NCBI GenBank assembly: GCA_002293615.1 | Contig: DBDN01000021.1 | Span: forward strand, 1 to 23,569 | DNA length: 23,569 bases | Source of the DNA: Betaproteobacteria bacterium UBA931 | GTDB taxonomy: Bacteria > Pseudomonadota > Gammaproteobacteria > Burkholderiales > Casimicrobiaceae | Reading direction: 5' to 3' | Shown here: positions 15,159-22,925 of the stretch, piece after piece | How the letters are laid out: each line of letters opens with the position of its first letter | Numbering within the stretch: position 1 is the first letter of the stretch | Notes under the pieces: generated by a model | Told to the model about the DNA's origin: nothing | Seen by the model: only the letters and a program-made list of their open reading frames with translations | Databases searched by the model: none | Translations under genes and position numbers: made by a program

Positions 15159-17060
15159 ATGATTTACCCTGAGTTATTTGATGTGGTTGTTGTTGGCGGT
15201 GGTCATGCTGGAACAGAGGCAGCATTGGCCGCAGCGCGAATGAAGCGGAAAACATTGTTATTGACCCATAATCTGGAAACACTCGGACAAATGTCATGCA
15301 ATCCCTCAATAGGGGGAATCGGTAAAGGTCATTTGGTAAAAGAAGTTGATGCGCTGGGCGGGACGATGGCATTGGCGGCAGATGAAAGTGGTATTCAATT
15401 TCGGACTCTGAATGCCAGTAAGGGGCCGGCGGTACGGGCGACACGAGCGCAAATAGATCGCGTATTGTATCGAAACATAATTCGTGAGCGTCTGGAAAAA
15501 CAAGAGAATCTTTGGCTTTTTGCGCAAGCGGTCGAAGAAGTTTTAATAAAGAACCATCAGGTTTACGGTGTTCGAACGCAAGTTGGTGTTGATTTCCACG
15601 GTAAAACGGTTATTTTGACGACGGGTACTTTTTTGAGGGGGCTGGTACACGTCGGGCCGTCACATTATCCGGCAGGGAGAGCGGGCGATCCGCCGGCGCA
15701 TCGCCTGGGGACACAATTGGCCGAAATAGGCTTACCGGTGGGACGATTGAAAACGGGAACGCCGCCGCGGCTGGATGCGCGGACAATCGATTTTTCTCAA
15801 CTTACTGAACAGCCGGGCGATAATCCGGCGCCCGTTTTTTCCTTTTTGGGAAATACTTCAATGCACCCGGCTCCTGTTTCGTGCTGGATCACCCACACGA
15901 ATGAAAAGACACATGAGATTATTCGTCAGGGGCTTGATCGATCACCGCTTTATTCTGGCGTAATTACCAGTACCGGACCACGCTATTGTCCATCGATCGA
16001 AGACAAGGTAGTACGTTTTTCCGAACGAATGTCACACCAGATTTTTCTCGAACCGGAAGGATTGCGTACACACGAAATATATCCTAACGGTATATCAACT
16101 TCATTGCCTTTTGACGTCCAATTGGCGTTAGTACGCTCGATAAAAGGTTGTGAAAAAGCGCATCTTCTTCGTCCGGGATACGCGATAGAGTACGATTATA
16201 TTGACCCGCGTGCGTTAAAAAACTCATTGGAAACGAAAATAATCAGTGGGCTTTTTCTTGCCGGACAGATTAACGGCACAACAGGTTATGAAGAAGCCGC
16301 GGCACTTGGTATCCTGGCCGGTATCAATGCCGGACGTTTGGCCCAGGGGTTGCCGCCATGGACGCCGCAACGCAATGAAGCTTATCTGGGCGTGATGGTG
16401 GACGATTTGATGACCCAAGGCGTTAATGAACCGTACCGAATGTTTACGTCACGCGCCGAATACCGCTTGCGATTGCGTGAGGATAATGCCGATATTCGAT
16501 TGACCGAACACGGCAGAGCGTTGGGTGTGGTCGATGATGAACGCTGGGCGCGTTTTTCCCGGAAAAAAGAAGCGATTGACCAGGAAACGGAACGACTGAA
16601 ATCAGTCTGGTTTAATCCAAAAATAATTAAAAAACATCAAAATGAACAAGATGAAGAAATCGTTCGAGGTATTTTAGGTGTTGTACCGGAGCGGGAATAT
16701 GGGCTTGCCGAGCTGTTGCGTCGACCAACGGTTAATTATGAGTCATTGATGAAATTGCCCGGCGCCGGCGTGGGCGTTCAAGAAAAAGAGGTCGCTGAAC
16801 AAGTCGAAATCAACATCAAATACGAAGGTTATATTGTTCGTCAGCAAGAGGAAATCGAACGCAATGCGCAGCAGGAACATACGTCCTTGCCGGAAAACCT
16901 TGACTACCGAAATGTGCGCGGCTTGTCCAATGAAGTGTGCCAGAAACTAAACCTTTTTAAGCCGGAAACCATTGGCCAGGCCTCGCGTATTTCCGGAATA
17001 ACGCCGGCGGCAATTGCGCTGTTGTTGGTGTATTTGAAAAAAAATCGGAATAAAACATGA
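15159..17060 (+). CDS. mnmG: tRNA uridine 5-carboxymethylaminomethyl modification enzyme MnmG (GidA)
   Basis: MnmG is the FAD enzyme that, with MnmE, modifies the wobble uridine at position 34 of several tRNAs. The 633-residue protein (629 in E. coli) has the N-terminal dinucleotide-binding GGGHAGTEAALAAAR from residue 13. It has the MSCNPSIGGIGKGHLVKEVDALGG signature region and the GRLKTGTPPRLD motif. The conserved cysteine of GPRYCPSIEDK is C277, as in E. coli. The C-terminal region with MFTSRAEYRL and the KYEGYIxRQ segment is intact. It starts the rightward block leaving the origin; its leader holds the parS site. A weak GAAGAAG lies before the ATG. Its stop overlaps the rsmG start through ATGA. 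mnmE is not in the window. Confidence 0.98.
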   Translation: MIYPELFDVVVVGGGHAGTEAALAAARMKRKTLLLTHNLETLGQMSCNPSIGGIGKGHLVKEVDALGGTMALAADESGIQFRTLNASKGPAVRATRAQIDRVLYRNIIRERLEKQENLWLFAQAVEEVLIKNHQVYGVRTQVGVDFHGKTVILTTGTFLRGLVHVGPSHYPAGRAGDPPAHRLGTQLAEIGLPVGRLKTGTPPRLDARTIDFSQLTEQPGDNPAPVFSFLGNTSMHPAPVSCWITHTNEKTHEIIRQGLDRSPLYSGVITSTGPRYCPSIEDKVVRFSERMSHQIFLEPEGLRTHEIYPNGISTSLPFDVQLALVRSIKGCEKAHLLRPGYAIEYDYIDPRALKNSLETKIISGLFLAGQINGTTGYEEAAALGILAGINAGRLAQGLPPWTPQRNEAYLGVMVDDLMTQGVNEPYRMFTSRAEYRLRLREDNADIRLTEHGRALGVVDDERWARFSRKKEAIDQETERLKSVWFNPKIIKKHQNEQDEEIVRGILGVVPEREYGLAELLRRPTVNYESLMKLPGAGVGVQEKEVAEQVEINIKYEGYIVRQQEEIERNAQQEHTSLPENLDYRNVRGLSNEVCQKLNLFKPETIGQASRISGITPAAIALLLVYLKKNRNKT

Positions 17061-17719
17061 GCGATGATTTTTCCGAAGAGTTGTGCTCGGGCACAGAGAA
17101 GTTATCGCTTACTTTCGAAGATAGTATGATTTATCGCTTTTCACAATTTTTTTTGCTTTTGCAAAAATGGAACCGCGCATACAACTTGACGGCGATTCGC
17201 GATCCGAAAAAGATACTGACCCATCATTTTCTCGACAGCTTGGGGATTGTTACGGCGCTCGAACAGGAATTCGACAAGCGAAAGAAAAACGCACCGCGGA
17301 TTCTTGATGTTGGTTCCGGCGGTGGTTTCCCCGGCATAATTTTGGCAATCGCCCGCCCGGGCTGGCATATCACCATGATCGACGCTGTCGCTAAGAAAAT
17401 GACGTTTGTACAGCAAGCGGCGATCGAGCTTTGCCTTGACAATGCCAAAACGGAAATCGGGCGCGTCGAAGAATATCGTCCGGCGATGCGTTATGATTTG
17501 ATCACCGCCCGGGCGTTTTCGGAAATTGGCGTATTGATCGAGAAAACCAGAACCGCCATACACGAACAAGGCTTTTGGGCGGCGATGAAGGGAACGCGCC
17601 CTGAACAAGAGCTTACCCGGTTGCCGCCGGATATTCGTGTTTTTCGAGAGAGTAAGCTGACAATTCCCGGGCTGGCGGCGGAGCGCCATTTGATCATGTT
17701 GGAGAAAGCAGATGAGTAG
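17057..17719 (+). CDS. rsmG: 16S rRNA (guanine-527-N7)-methyltransferase RsmG (GidB)
   Basis: RsmG adds the N7 methyl group to G527 in the 530 loop of 16S rRNA; loss gives low-level streptomycin resistance in many bacteria. The 220-residue protein has KWNRAYNLTAIRDP at 37-50, HHFLDSL at 56-62 and the SAM-binding LDVGSGGGFPGIILAI from residue 83. It also has the ARAFSEIG segment that corresponds to the family's conserved R-A motif. The start overlaps the mnmG stop (ATGA), and the stop overlaps the parA start by 8 bases, so mnmG-rsmG-parA form one translationally coupled unit. An N-terminal stretch of about 20 residues before the first family motif is slightly longer than in E. coli. Confidence 0.97.
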   Translation: MSDDFSEELCSGTEKLSLTFEDSMIYRFSQFFLLLQKWNRAYNLTAIRDPKKILTHHFLDSLGIVTALEQEFDKRKKNAPRILDVGSGGGFPGIILAIARPGWHITMIDAVAKKMTFVQQAAIELCLDNAKTEIGRVEEYRPAMRYDLITARAFSEIGVLIEKTRTAIHEQGFWAAMKGTRPEQELTRLPPDIRVFRESKLTIPGLAAERHLIMLEKADE

Positions 17720-18563
17720 AGAAAACCCGCGCATTATCGCGATAGCCAATCAGAAAGGCGGCGTGGGGAAAACAACGACAGCGGTTAACTTGGCGGCAAG
17801 CTTTCACGCAATGAAGCAACGCGTGCTGCTGATCGATCTTGACCCGCAAGGAAACGCGACCACCGGTGCGGGGCTGGATAAGCGGCAGAACGGCGTGACG
17901 GTTTACGAAGTGCTGCTCGGTGAGAAGAGCATCATTGAGGCCAGGCAAACGTCGCCTTCCGGCGGTTTTGATATTGTTCCGGCAAATCGTGAGCTGGCTG
18001 GCGCCGAAGTCGAGCTGGTTGAATTGCCCGACCGGGAAACAAGGTTGAAAAACGCGCTTGCCGAAGCTCTGACGCAGATGCGGACGGCGATTTCAAAAGT
18101 TGCGCACGAATATGATTATATTTTGCTTGATTGTCCGCCGTCGCTATCGCTATTGACGCTTAATGGCTTGTGTGCGGCGGAATCCGTGCTGATTCCAATG
18201 CAGTGCGAATATTATGCGCTCGAGGGGCTTTCCGATCTGGTGCAAACATTAAAAAAAGTACGCGCTCACTTAAATCCTAAGCTTGAAATAGAAGGGATTT
18301 TGCGCACCATGTATGATCAACGCAACACACTGGCACAAAATGTTGTTGCCGAGCTTATCCGCCATTTTGGCGACAAAGTCTATCGCACCATTATTCCGCG
18401 CAACGTGCGTTTGGCCGAAGCACCGTCGCACGGCGTTCCGGTGTTGAAGCTGGAATGGGCATCCAAAGGCGCACAAGCATATCTGGCGTTGGCCGGTGAA
18501 ATACTGCGGCGCGAAGAAGCGAAATCAGCCCGTAAACCGGAAAGCGAAAGCCAAAGCCAATAA
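17712..18563 (+). CDS. parA: Chromosome-partitioning ATPase ParA (Soj)
   Basis: ParA is a DNA-binding ATPase that pulls ParB-parS complexes to segregate the origin. The 283-residue protein has the deviant Walker A KGGVGKTT at 15-22, with the signature lysine K15. It also has LLIDLDPQGNAT at 39-50, the Walker B YDYILLDCPPSL and the conserved CEYYALEGLSDL. Length and the short N terminus match the chromosomal Soj type rather than plasmid ParA with an N-terminal helix-turn-helix. The C-terminal tail is rich in Lys, Ser, Glu and Gln. It normally pairs with parB immediately downstream, often overlapping. Here the stop is followed by 275 non-coding bases and then phnG, and I found no parB remnant in that gap. 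Confidence 0.96.
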   Translation: MSRENPRIIAIANQKGGVGKTTTAVNLAASFHAMKQRVLLIDLDPQGNATTGAGLDKRQNGVTVYEVLLGEKSIIEARQTSPSGGFDIVPANRELAGAEVELVELPDRETRLKNALAEALTQMRTAISKVAHEYDYILLDCPPSLSLLTLNGLCAAESVLIPMQCEYYALEGLSDLVQTLKKVRAHLNPKLEIEGILRTMYDQRNTLAQNVVAELIRHFGDKVYRTIIPRNVRLAEAPSHGVPVLKLEWASKGAQAYLALAGEILRREEAKSARKPESESQSQ

Positions 18564-18618
18564 AAATCACGTTGTGTTTCGCGCAAAAGGAAAACGCAGC
18601 CGACGTTGTATAAGAAAA

Positions 18619-18646
18619 TTGCCTTACGCGATATTTCGTCAGGCAA
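18619..18646. repeat. Hairpin downstream of parA
   Basis: TTGCCTTACG pairs with CGTCAGGCAA with one mismatch around an 8-base loop. An alternative pairing, CGCGAT (18627-18632) with ATCGCG (18646-18651), would exclude the first one. It could end or stabilise the parA transcript; no T-tract follows. Confidence 0.5.
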
Positions 18647-18693
18647 TCGCGATGATAATAATTTGGTGTGTGGTATTTGCATCGTCGTTTTTC

Positions 18694-18790
18694 AGATGGC
18701 GATCAAGTAATACAACAGAAACGGAAACGTAATAAATTTGCCATCAAACCGCGAAATAATATTTCATTGATAAATGAGTGATCGCCATCT
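18694..18790. repeat. Perfect 12-base inverted repeat with 73-base spacer
   Basis: AGATGGCGATCA (18694-18705) is the exact reverse complement of TGATCGCCATCT (18779-18790). It encloses an AT-rich segment. In RNA this would be a long stem closing a large loop, and it touches the next hairpin directly. A protein-binding pair of half-sites or a relic of a small element are alternatives. Confidence 0.6.
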
Positions 18791-18811
18791 CGCGACAGTT
18801 TGTCGCGTTTT
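18791..18811 (+). terminator. Terminator-like hairpin before phnG
   Basis: CGCGACA pairs with TGTCGCG around GTT, followed by TTTTA. The stem is GC-rich but the T-tract is short. It lies 31 bases before the phnG ATG, so it may end the parA transcript or act in the phn leader. Confidence 0.45.
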
Positions 18812-18838
18812 AGTGAAATAAATGTCAAAGAAACCATT

Positions 18839-19363
18839 ATGTCGCAGACTTTTCGGAAAAGCGGAGCCAGTGCTCCAAACGCAACGCCAAAAACATCGCA
18901 ACCAGCGCAAATCGTTCGACAGCGCCGTATCGCAGCGTTATCTCTTGCCGATGAGATAATGCTTGAGACAGAGGCCGCAAAACTTCCCGATTCTTTTTCC
19001 TATATTTTTCTTCGTCGCCCGGAACCTGGGCTGGTGATGTTGGAGGGCAGGGCAGGAAACACCGGCCAGCGTTTTAATCTGGGTGAGATGCTCATCACCC
19101 GCTGCGTTGTACGCCTTGAATCGCAAGAGAGCAACATCGTCTCAGAGGGGTATGGTTTTGCCCAGGGAAACCGTCCGCGCCATGCGGAGCTTGCTGCCAT
19201 GTTTGATGCCTTGTTGCAGCAAAAAAACTGGGAAGAGCCGCTGGAGCGCTCACTTATTGGGCCGCTTATCGCTGGGCGCAAGGAGCAATTGAGAAAACGC
19301 GCGGAAGAAACGGCAGATACCAAAGTAGATTTTTTTACGATGGTGCGGGGGGAAGACAAATGA
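18839..19363 (+). CDS. phnG: Carbon-phosphorus lyase core complex protein PhnG
   Basis: PhnG is a subunit of the PhnGHIJ core complex that converts phosphonates to ribose-1-phosphonate triphosphate derivatives. The 174-residue protein has the family's MLEGRAGNTGQRFNLGEM segment and RHAELAAMFDALLQQ. Its C terminus, VDFFTMVRGED, is nearly identical to E. coli PhnG. It carries about 24 more N-terminal residues than E. coli (150), rich in Ser, Thr, Ala and Pro. The ATG at 18839 is used; a TTG start 13 codons upstream would begin inside the hairpin and is less likely. The ribosome binding site is poor. It is first in the operon, with no phnF-type regulator in front. The stop overlaps the phnH start (ATGA). 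Confidence 0.95.
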   Translation: MSQTFRKSGASAPNATPKTSQPAQIVRQRRIAALSLADEIMLETEAAKLPDSFSYIFLRRPEPGLVMLEGRAGNTGQRFNLGEMLITRCVVRLESQESNIVSEGYGFAQGNRPRHAELAAMFDALLQQKNWEEPLERSLIGPLIAGRKEQLRKRAEETADTKVDFFTMVRGEDK

Positions 19364-20046
19364 ACGTGTTTTCTACCTTGCCGGGTTTTTCCAATCCGGT
19401 TGATGATACCCAAGCGGTTTTTCGTGCAGTTTTGCATGCGTTTTCAAGGCCGGGGATACTTGTTTATTTGCCTGTGCTGCCTCCGCCGATTCCCGTGACG
19501 GGGTTTTCTCAGGGTATGCTGGCTTTGGCATTGACGTTATGCGATAGCGACACTTTGCTCTGGCTGGATAATGTTGCCGATACGCCGGAGGTGCGCCATC
19601 ATTTGCGTTTTCATTGTGGTTCGCCGTTTGTGACGCACCTGTCAGAAGCGTCTTTTGCTTTTATCGCGGAGCCTGGAGATATGCCGCGTCTGCGCGCCTT
19701 TAATCAGGGAAGGTCGGATTTTCCCGATCGTTCAGCAACACTGGTCATCAACGCAAATTTGTCCGAGGGCAGTAGACGGACGCATGAATTGACGGGGCCG
19801 GGCGTGAAAAACGGAAATCAAGGATTTTGGCAAGGTTTTCATGTTTCTGGCTTGCCGGTACGGTTCTGGGAGGAGTGGGAAGAAAACAATGCCTCTTACC
19901 CTTTGGGTGTGGATATTCTTTTTGTGGATACCCAAACCGATGACGCGGATGAGCCTCTTGCTCGCTTGTTGGGCCTGCCCCGGACGGCGTGTGTCAGGAC
20001 AATCGCCCCGCCATCTGCCGTAAAGGAGCGGTCGGTATGTATGTAG
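19360..20046 (+). CDS. phnH: Carbon-phosphorus lyase core complex protein PhnH
   Basis: PhnH is a structural subunit of the C-P lyase core complex, with a fold like PLP-dependent transferases but no catalytic lysine. The 228-residue protein shows the family's opening (LPGFSNPVDDTQAVFRAVLHAFSRPG), the ALTLCDSDTLLWLD segment, the LTGPGV motif and FWEEWEENNASYPLGVDILF, followed by LLGLPRT. It is longer than E. coli PhnH (194), partly through a C-terminal tail of about 17 residues that runs into phnI. Start is coupled to the phnG stop, and its last 10 bases overlap phnI. Confidence 0.95.
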   Translation: MNVFSTLPGFSNPVDDTQAVFRAVLHAFSRPGILVYLPVLPPPIPVTGFSQGMLALALTLCDSDTLLWLDNVADTPEVRHHLRFHCGSPFVTHLSEASFAFIAEPGDMPRLRAFNQGRSDFPDRSATLVINANLSEGSRRTHELTGPGVKNGNQGFWQGFHVSGLPVRFWEEWEENNASYPLGVDILFVDTQTDDADEPLARLLGLPRTACVRTIAPPSAVKERSVCM

Positions 20047-21146
20047 CCGTCAAAGGAGGAGAAAAAGCCATCAGGAGCGCTCATCGTCTAATGGCCGAAA
20101 AACGTCGGGGAAATACCGAGGTGCCGGAGGTAGAAATCGAACAAATCCGGGAACAGCTTTCGCTTGCGGTGGACCGGGTGATGGCGGAAGGCTCGCTGTA
20201 TGATCGCGACCTTGCCGCTCTTGCTGTCAAGCAGGCCAGAGGCGATTTGGTTGAGGCGGTTTTTTTATTGCGGGCCTATCGCACGACCTTGCCGCGCTTT
20301 GGCAATTCGCAGCCTATGGATACCGCCGCCATGCATGTTCGTCGCCGCATTTCAGCTGCTTACAAGGATGTTCCGGGCGGGCAAGTGCTTGGTCCCACCT
20401 TCGATTATACGCACCGGCTGCTTGATACCGATTTGGCCATGCCGACAACACCGGCCACGTTTTCTGATAACGAAGAACGTATATGCGCAGAAACGGAACA
20501 TGGCGAAGAAGAAATAATATCTGTCTGCCCGAAAGTGCTTTTTTTTCTGGAGAAAGAGGGACTACTGCCGCCGGAAGAGGGCGTGGATATTTTTCCGGGC
20601 GACCTCACCCGGCAGCCGTTGGAATTGCCGGCCGATCGCGATATTCGCCTTCAAAATCTGGCTCGTGCCGATGAGGGCATGTTGCTGGCGCTGGCGTACT
20701 CCACACAACGCGGTTTCGGCGCCACGCATCCTTTTGTCGGTGAAATCCGCATGGGCGAAACAGAAGTTTTTTTCGTGCCTGAAGAACTGGGGTTTCCGGT
20801 TGTCGTGGGCGAGATCACGCTGACCGAATGCGAGAGTGTCAACCATTTTGTCGGAAATAAAAGGCATCCCGCCTCTTTTACCAGAGGCTATGGGTTGGTG
20901 TTTGGCGAAAACGAACGCAAAGCCATCAGTATGGCGCTGGTGGATCGAGCGTTACGCGCCGACGAATATGATGAAGAAACGCGAGGGCCGGCACAAAACG
21001 TGGAGTTCGTCCTCTACCACAGCGATAATGTGGAGGCGTCCGGTTTTGTGCAACACCTGAAATTGCCGCACTATGTTGATTTTCAGGCGGAGCTGGCGCT
21101 TGTGCGTTCTCTGCGTGGCAAAACCGCAGGAAAGGAATCGGAGTAA
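20037..21146 (+). CDS. phnI: Carbon-phosphorus lyase core complex protein PhnI
   Basis: PhnI, with PhnG, PhnH and PhnL, attaches the phosphonate to the ribose of ATP while releasing adenine; PhnI alone is a nucleosidase. The 369-residue protein starts MYVAVKGGEKAI, the same as E. coli PhnI, with an AAAGGAG ribosome binding site 8 bases upstream. A longer in-frame start within phnH is therefore rejected. Recognisable blocks are LLRAYRTTLPRFG, PGGQVLGPTFDYTHRLLD, LALAYSTQRGFG, VPEELGFPVVVGEITLTECE and the end HLKLPHYVDFQAEL. A segment at about residues 150-185 is longer and more acidic than in E. coli (354). Its stop and the phnJ start share one base (TAATG). Confidence 0.96.
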   Translation: MYVAVKGGEKAIRSAHRLMAEKRRGNTEVPEVEIEQIREQLSLAVDRVMAEGSLYDRDLAALAVKQARGDLVEAVFLLRAYRTTLPRFGNSQPMDTAAMHVRRRISAAYKDVPGGQVLGPTFDYTHRLLDTDLAMPTTPATFSDNEERICAETEHGEEEIISVCPKVLFFLEKEGLLPPEEGVDIFPGDLTRQPLELPADRDIRLQNLARADEGMLLALAYSTQRGFGATHPFVGEIRMGETEVFFVPEELGFPVVVGEITLTECESVNHFVGNKRHPASFTRGYGLVFGENERKAISMALVDRALRADEYDEETRGPAQNVEFVLYHSDNVEASGFVQHLKLPHYVDFQAELALVRSLRGKTAGKESE

Positions 21147-22063
21147 TGTCGGTTTCAACGCATAAAACAAACTCGGCAGTAGCTTCTTACAACTTTGCTT
21201 ATCTGGACGAGCAAACAAAACGCATGATCCGACGCGCCATTCTCAAGGCGGTTGCCATACCCGGCTATCAGGTGCCGTTTGGTGGGCGTGAAATGCCCAT
21301 GCCTTATGGGTGGGGTACTGGTGGTATTCAGGTAAGCGCCGCCATCATGGGCAAAGACGATATTTTTAAGGTAATCGACCAGGGGTCGGACGATACAACC
21401 AATGCAGTTTCCATTCGGGCTTTTTTTGCCCGCGTGGCCGGAGTGCGCACCACGACCGATACCACGGAGGCCAGCATCATTCAAACCCGGCATCGCATAC
21501 CGGAACAGCCACTGCAAGAAGGGCAAATCATGGTCTATCAGGTACCGATTCCGGAACCTTTGCGCTGGATGGAGCCGAGTGAAACGGAAACACGAGCCAT
21601 GCATGCTTTGGAAGAATACGGCGTTATGCATGTCAAGTTGTATGAGGACATTGCGCGACACGGAGAAATTGCTACAAGCTTCGATTATCCGGTGCTTGTC
21701 AACGAACGTTATGTGATGAGCCCGTCGCCCTTGCCGAAATTCGACAACCCAAAGATGAATCAATGTCCGGCTCTGCAACTTTTTGGGGCGGGGCGCGAAA
21801 AACGCATTTACGCTATTCCGCCGTATACCGTTGTTACGAGCCTGGACTTTGAGGATTATCCGTTCGCGGTACAGCACTGGGACACGCCTTGTGCGATCTG
21901 CGGCGCAACCGACAGTTATCTTGATGAAATCATTGTCGACGACGAGGGAGCGCGCATGTTTGTCTGTTCCGATACGGATCACTGCGCGAGATATCGTGCT
22001 GATTGCGGCGCTGACCATACGTCGGGTGTCGGCAAAACGGCGCAAAAAAGAGGCGCTTCATGA
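21146..22063 (+). CDS. phnJ: Carbon-phosphorus lyase PhnJ, radical SAM enzyme
   Basis: PhnJ breaks the C-P bond of 5-phosphoribose-1-phosphonate, releasing the hydrocarbon and cyclic phosphoribose. It is an unusual radical SAM protein whose cysteines lie near the C terminus. The 305-residue protein has AYLDEQTKRMIRRAILKAV and GYQVPFGGREMPMPYGW. G40 corresponds to the radical glycine G32 of E. coli. The iron-sulfur and thiyl cysteines are in PCAICG (C249, C252) and FVCSDTDHC (C274, C280), the same C-x2-C and C-x5-C spacing as E. coli. The enzyme therefore appears intact. A C-terminal extension of about 20 residues holds an extra cysteine (C287) not found in E. coli. An AGGAAAGGA ribosome binding site precedes the start. 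Confidence 0.97.
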   Translation: MSVSTHKTNSAVASYNFAYLDEQTKRMIRRAILKAVAIPGYQVPFGGREMPMPYGWGTGGIQVSAAIMGKDDIFKVIDQGSDDTTNAVSIRAFFARVAGVRTTTDTTEASIIQTRHRIPEQPLQEGQIMVYQVPIPEPLRWMEPSETETRAMHALEEYGVMHVKLYEDIARHGEIATSFDYPVLVNERYVMSPSPLPKFDNPKMNQCPALQLFGAGREKRIYAIPPYTVVTSLDFEDYPFAVQHWDTPCAICGATDSYLDEIIVDDEGARMFVCSDTDHCARYRADCGADHTSGVGKTAQKRGAS

Positions 22064-22917
22064 AGGACATCTCAACGACAGAACAGCTCGATAACCCCAC
22101 CGTTGTTTCTGGTCTCATGGAAATCACCACCGACGCCCCGGATGCAGAGCCGGTATTGCTGAGTGTGCGAGATGTCTCGCATTATTACGGCAACCGAATC
22201 GGTTGCCGCAATATCAGTCTTGATTTATGGCCCGGCGAAGTGCTTGGCATTGTGGGCGAATCCGGCTCGGGCAAAAGCACCCTGCTGAATTTGCTGGCCG
22301 GACGTTTTCCACCGGCAGCAGGCACCATTCATTACCGTGATGGCGAAGGTATTTTGCACGACGTCAACAAATTGCCCGAAGCCGTGCGCCGCCGGTTATT
22401 GCGCACGGAGTGGGGGTTCGTGTATCAGAATCCCCGTGATGGTTTGCGAATGCGCGTGAGCGCTGGCGGCAATATTGGGGAGCGGTTGATGGCTTGCGGT
22501 AGCCGGCATTACGGGAATATTCGTGGCACAGCCCTCGATTGGCTCTCAAAAGTGGAAATTGCTGGAGACCGCGTCGACGATCACCCCACCGCATATTCCG
22601 GAGGTATGCAGCAACGCTTGCAAATTGCCCGCAACCTTGTTTCTTCGCCGCGTTTGATTTTTATGGACGAGCCGACGGGCGGGCTGGACGTTTCTGTCCA
22701 GGCAAAGCTTCTGGATCTTTTGCGGCAACTGGTGCGGCAATTCAATCTTTCTGTGGTGCTGGTTACGCACGATCTGGTTGTGGCGAGACTGCTGGCACAT
22801 CGGCTCATTGTCATGAGGCGCGGCGAAGTGGTGGAAGCCGGCCTTTCCGATCAGGTTCTGGATGATCCCCACCATGCCTATACGCAGCTTCTCGTCTCGT
22901 CGATTTTGCAAGGATGA
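22060..22917 (+). CDS. phnK: C-P lyase complex ATP-binding protein PhnK
   Basis: PhnK is an ABC-type ATPase that binds the PhnGHIJ core and is needed for phosphonate breakdown; it is not a transporter subunit despite the fold. The 285-residue protein has Walker A GESGSGKST, the family-specific RRRLLRTEWGFVYQNPRDGLRMRV, signature YSGGMQQRLQIARNL, Walker B LIFMDEPTGGLD and the switch histidine in VTHDL. The N terminus is about 33 residues longer than in E. coli (252). An internal ATG at 22117 could be the real start, but the ATG at 22060 overlaps the phnJ stop (ATGA), as at other joints of this operon. Confident as to identity; the start is less sure. Confidence 0.95.
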   Translation: MKDISTTEQLDNPTVVSGLMEITTDAPDAEPVLLSVRDVSHYYGNRIGCRNISLDLWPGEVLGIVGESGSGKSTLLNLLAGRFPPAAGTIHYRDGEGILHDVNKLPEAVRRRLLRTEWGFVYQNPRDGLRMRVSAGGNIGERLMACGSRHYGNIRGTALDWLSKVEIAGDRVDDHPTAYSGGMQQRLQIARNLVSSPRLIFMDEPTGGLDVSVQAKLLDLLRQLVRQFNLSVVLVTHDLVVARLLAHRLIVMRRGEVVEAGLSDQVLDDPHHAYTQLLVSSILQG

Positions 22918-22925
22918 AAAAAACC

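Larger units (their letters stand above)
18564..18838. other. parA-phnG intergenic leader with several inverted repeats
   Basis: These 275 bases hold no convincing gene. They contain a hairpin at 18619-18646, a long-range 12-base inverted repeat at 18694-18705 and 18779-18790, and directly after it a compact hairpin at 18791-18807. A 78-residue ORF crossing the end of parA (18496-18732) looks like a shadow. No clear Pho box or promoter could be assigned; TAATAT at 18757-18762 has a TTGCCA 13 bases upstream, too close for a normal promoter. There is no recognisable trace of parB. Confidence 0.6.

Noticed and set aside
18496..18732. 78-residue ORF overlapping the end of parA, considered as a parB remnant
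   Set aside because: It lacks any ParB motif, is Lys/Arg-rich from the out-of-frame parA tail, and has no ribosome binding site.
18738..18762. TTGCCA and TAATAT as a phnG promoter
   Set aside because: The spacer is only 13 bases, too short for a sigma-70 promoter, so it is not listed as a feature.
21155..22045. Long minus-strand ORF opposite phnJ (296 codons)
   Set aside because: The plus strand encodes a clear PhnJ over the same span. The opposite frame has low-complexity His/Arg-rich composition and no family resemblance.
22914..22925. phnL start at the ATG overlapping the phnK stop
   Set aside because: It lacks an upstream ribosome binding site, whereas AAGGA at 22910-22914 fits the ATG at 22926 better. 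It is kept as an alternative in the phnL entry.
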